Shown: piece after piece, positions 6,206 to 6,683 of the stretch | Position numbering within the stretch: the first letter of the stretch is position 1 | Layout of the letters: each line of letters opens with the position of its first letter | Source: Desulfobacteraceae bacterium | Lineage (GTDB): Bacteria; Desulfobacterota; Desulfobacteria; Desulfobacterales; Desulfobacteraceae | Reading direction: 5' to 3' | Assembly (NCBI GenBank): GCA_003354055.1 | Contig: PIVQ01000405.1 | Span: forward strand, 1-6,683 | Length of the DNA: 6,683 nt | The notes under the pieces: generated by a model | What the model was told of the DNA's origin: nothing | The model's input: only the letters and a program-made list of their open reading frames with translations | The model's database searches: none | Program-made: the position numbers and the translations under genes

Positions 6206-6230
6206 GCGGGTTCAACTCCCGCCGCCTCCA
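6206..6230 (+). ncRNA. Orphan 3' end of tmRNA (or tRNA): T-arm plus acceptor strand, possible att site
   Basis: GCGGG (6206-6210), loop TTCAACT (6211-6217) and CCCGC (6218-6222) form a perfect five-pair T-arm with the canonical TTCRANY loop. CGCCTCC (6223-6229) plus discriminator A (6230) follow as a seven-base 3' acceptor strand. The core from GCGGG to CCCGCC is the same as the 3' end of E. coli ssrA as I remember it. No 5' acceptor partner, D-arm or ssrA body is found upstream, where the coiled-coil gene ends at 6140, and CCA is not encoded (ATA follows). It is therefore a fragment, not a gene. Fragments like this commonly mark the far end of an island integrated into the 3' end of ssrA or a tRNA gene. 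A tRNA-Ser 3' end is the main alternative. Confidence 0.5.
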
Positions 6231-6326
6231 ATATTATTATAAATTCGGAAAACCCTTTTTGTAGAGCAAGGCTCAGGGGACCGCCAACACCCGTCTCACA
6301 TGTTATTTTCTGCATCTGCCCTTGGC

Positions 6327-6683
6327 TTACCCTCTCAGCAATTCAAGCAGTTCGTCCGCAGATATCTTTCCGGCAATATCACTTCCGGTCAACAGATTGC
6401 GGGCCAAATCCCGTTTTTCCTCATGGAGCGCCATTATCCGTTCTTCAATTGTATCCTTGACCACCAATCGATATACGGTCACCGGCCGGACCTGGCCGAT
6501 CCTGTGGACCCGGTCCGATGCCTGGTCTTCTACGGCAGGATTCCACCATGGATCCATATGGATGACATAATCCGCAGCAGTCAGATTCAACCCGGACCCT
6601 CCGGCTTTAAGACTGATCAGAAAAAGATCCCCCTGCCCCCCCTGAAAGGCGTTGATACGAAGCTGGCGCTTTTTGGCAGAGGT
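6327..6683 (-). CDS. SNF2-family helicase, C-terminal end (5' part outside window)
   Basis: The minus-strand frame is open from the right window edge to TAA at 6327-6329 and encodes the last 118 residues of a Swi2/Snf2 ATPase. It starts inside the second RecA-like domain. FLISLKAGGSGLNLTAADYV is helicase motif V, followed by the DPWWNPAVEDQA stretch. DRVHRIGQ is motif VI with its arginines, then PVTVYRLVVKDTIEERI and a C-terminal helical tail KISADELLELLRG. All motif residues look intact. Bacterial members are stand-alone DNA translocases of the RapA/HepA/HelZ kind; their targets vary and some belong to defence islands. The TTG near 6590 is internal and not a start. The gene converges on the tmRNA-like fragment with 96 bases between them. 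Confidence 0.92.
   Translation of the reverse strand, partial: TSAKKRQLRINAFQGGQGDLFLISLKAGGSGLNLTAADYVIHMDPWWNPAVEDQASDRVHRIGQVRPVTVYRLVVKDTIEERIMALHEEKRDLARNLLTGSDIAGKISADELLELLRG

Noticed and set aside
5870..6230. A complete tmRNA gene ending at 6230
   Set aside because: A normal ssrA would have to overlap the coding end of the 514-residue gene. I find no 5' acceptor partner, GG-TTCGAC motif or tag peptide reading frame in place.

Overview
The window most likely comes from an anaerobic member of the Desulfobacterota (Desulfobacterales-like). This is inferred from the style of the HU/IHF protein (a Phe-Lys-Cys C-terminal motif), the paired thioesterase and DsrE-like genes, strong GGAGG-type ribosome binding sites and moderate GC content. 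No rRNA or full marker gene is present to confirm it.

Layout, left to right. (1) A class III, PLP-dependent aminotransferase of the ethanolamine-phosphate/hydroxylysine-phosphate lyase type runs off the left edge. (2) A small lysine-rich protein with a FlaG-like C-terminus follows, behind an inverted repeat. (3) Two translationally coupled genes (TAATG overlap) encode a PaaI-like hotdog thioesterase and a DsrE/F-like small protein. (4) On the opposite strand lies a decayed, 5'-truncated ABC-transporter substrate-binding protein gene with two compensating frameshifts. (5) Upstream of it on the same strand is an HU/IHF-family DNA-binding protein with a TTG start and a good promoter. (6) A roughly 375-base gene-free stretch holds that promoter, a pyrimidine-rich low-complexity tract and a very stable GC hairpin. 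(7) A gamma-class carbonic anhydrase-like hexapeptide protein sits on the minus strand. (8) Divergently, on the plus strand, is a 514-residue membrane-anchored coiled-coil protein of unknown function. (9) Just after it is an orphan T-arm plus 3' acceptor strand, like the end of tmRNA (ssrA) or a tRNA. It has no gene body and resembles an attachment site left by a genomic island. (10) The C-terminal end of a SNF2-family helicase runs in from the right edge on the minus strand.

Most genes look like independent housekeeping or accessory units rather than one pathway; only the thioesterase/DsrE pair is clearly an operon. The right third (orphan membrane coiled-coil protein, ssrA-like 3' fragment, SNF2 helicase) looks most like an island boundary and is the best place to look for something undescribed. 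Nothing in the window proves a new system.
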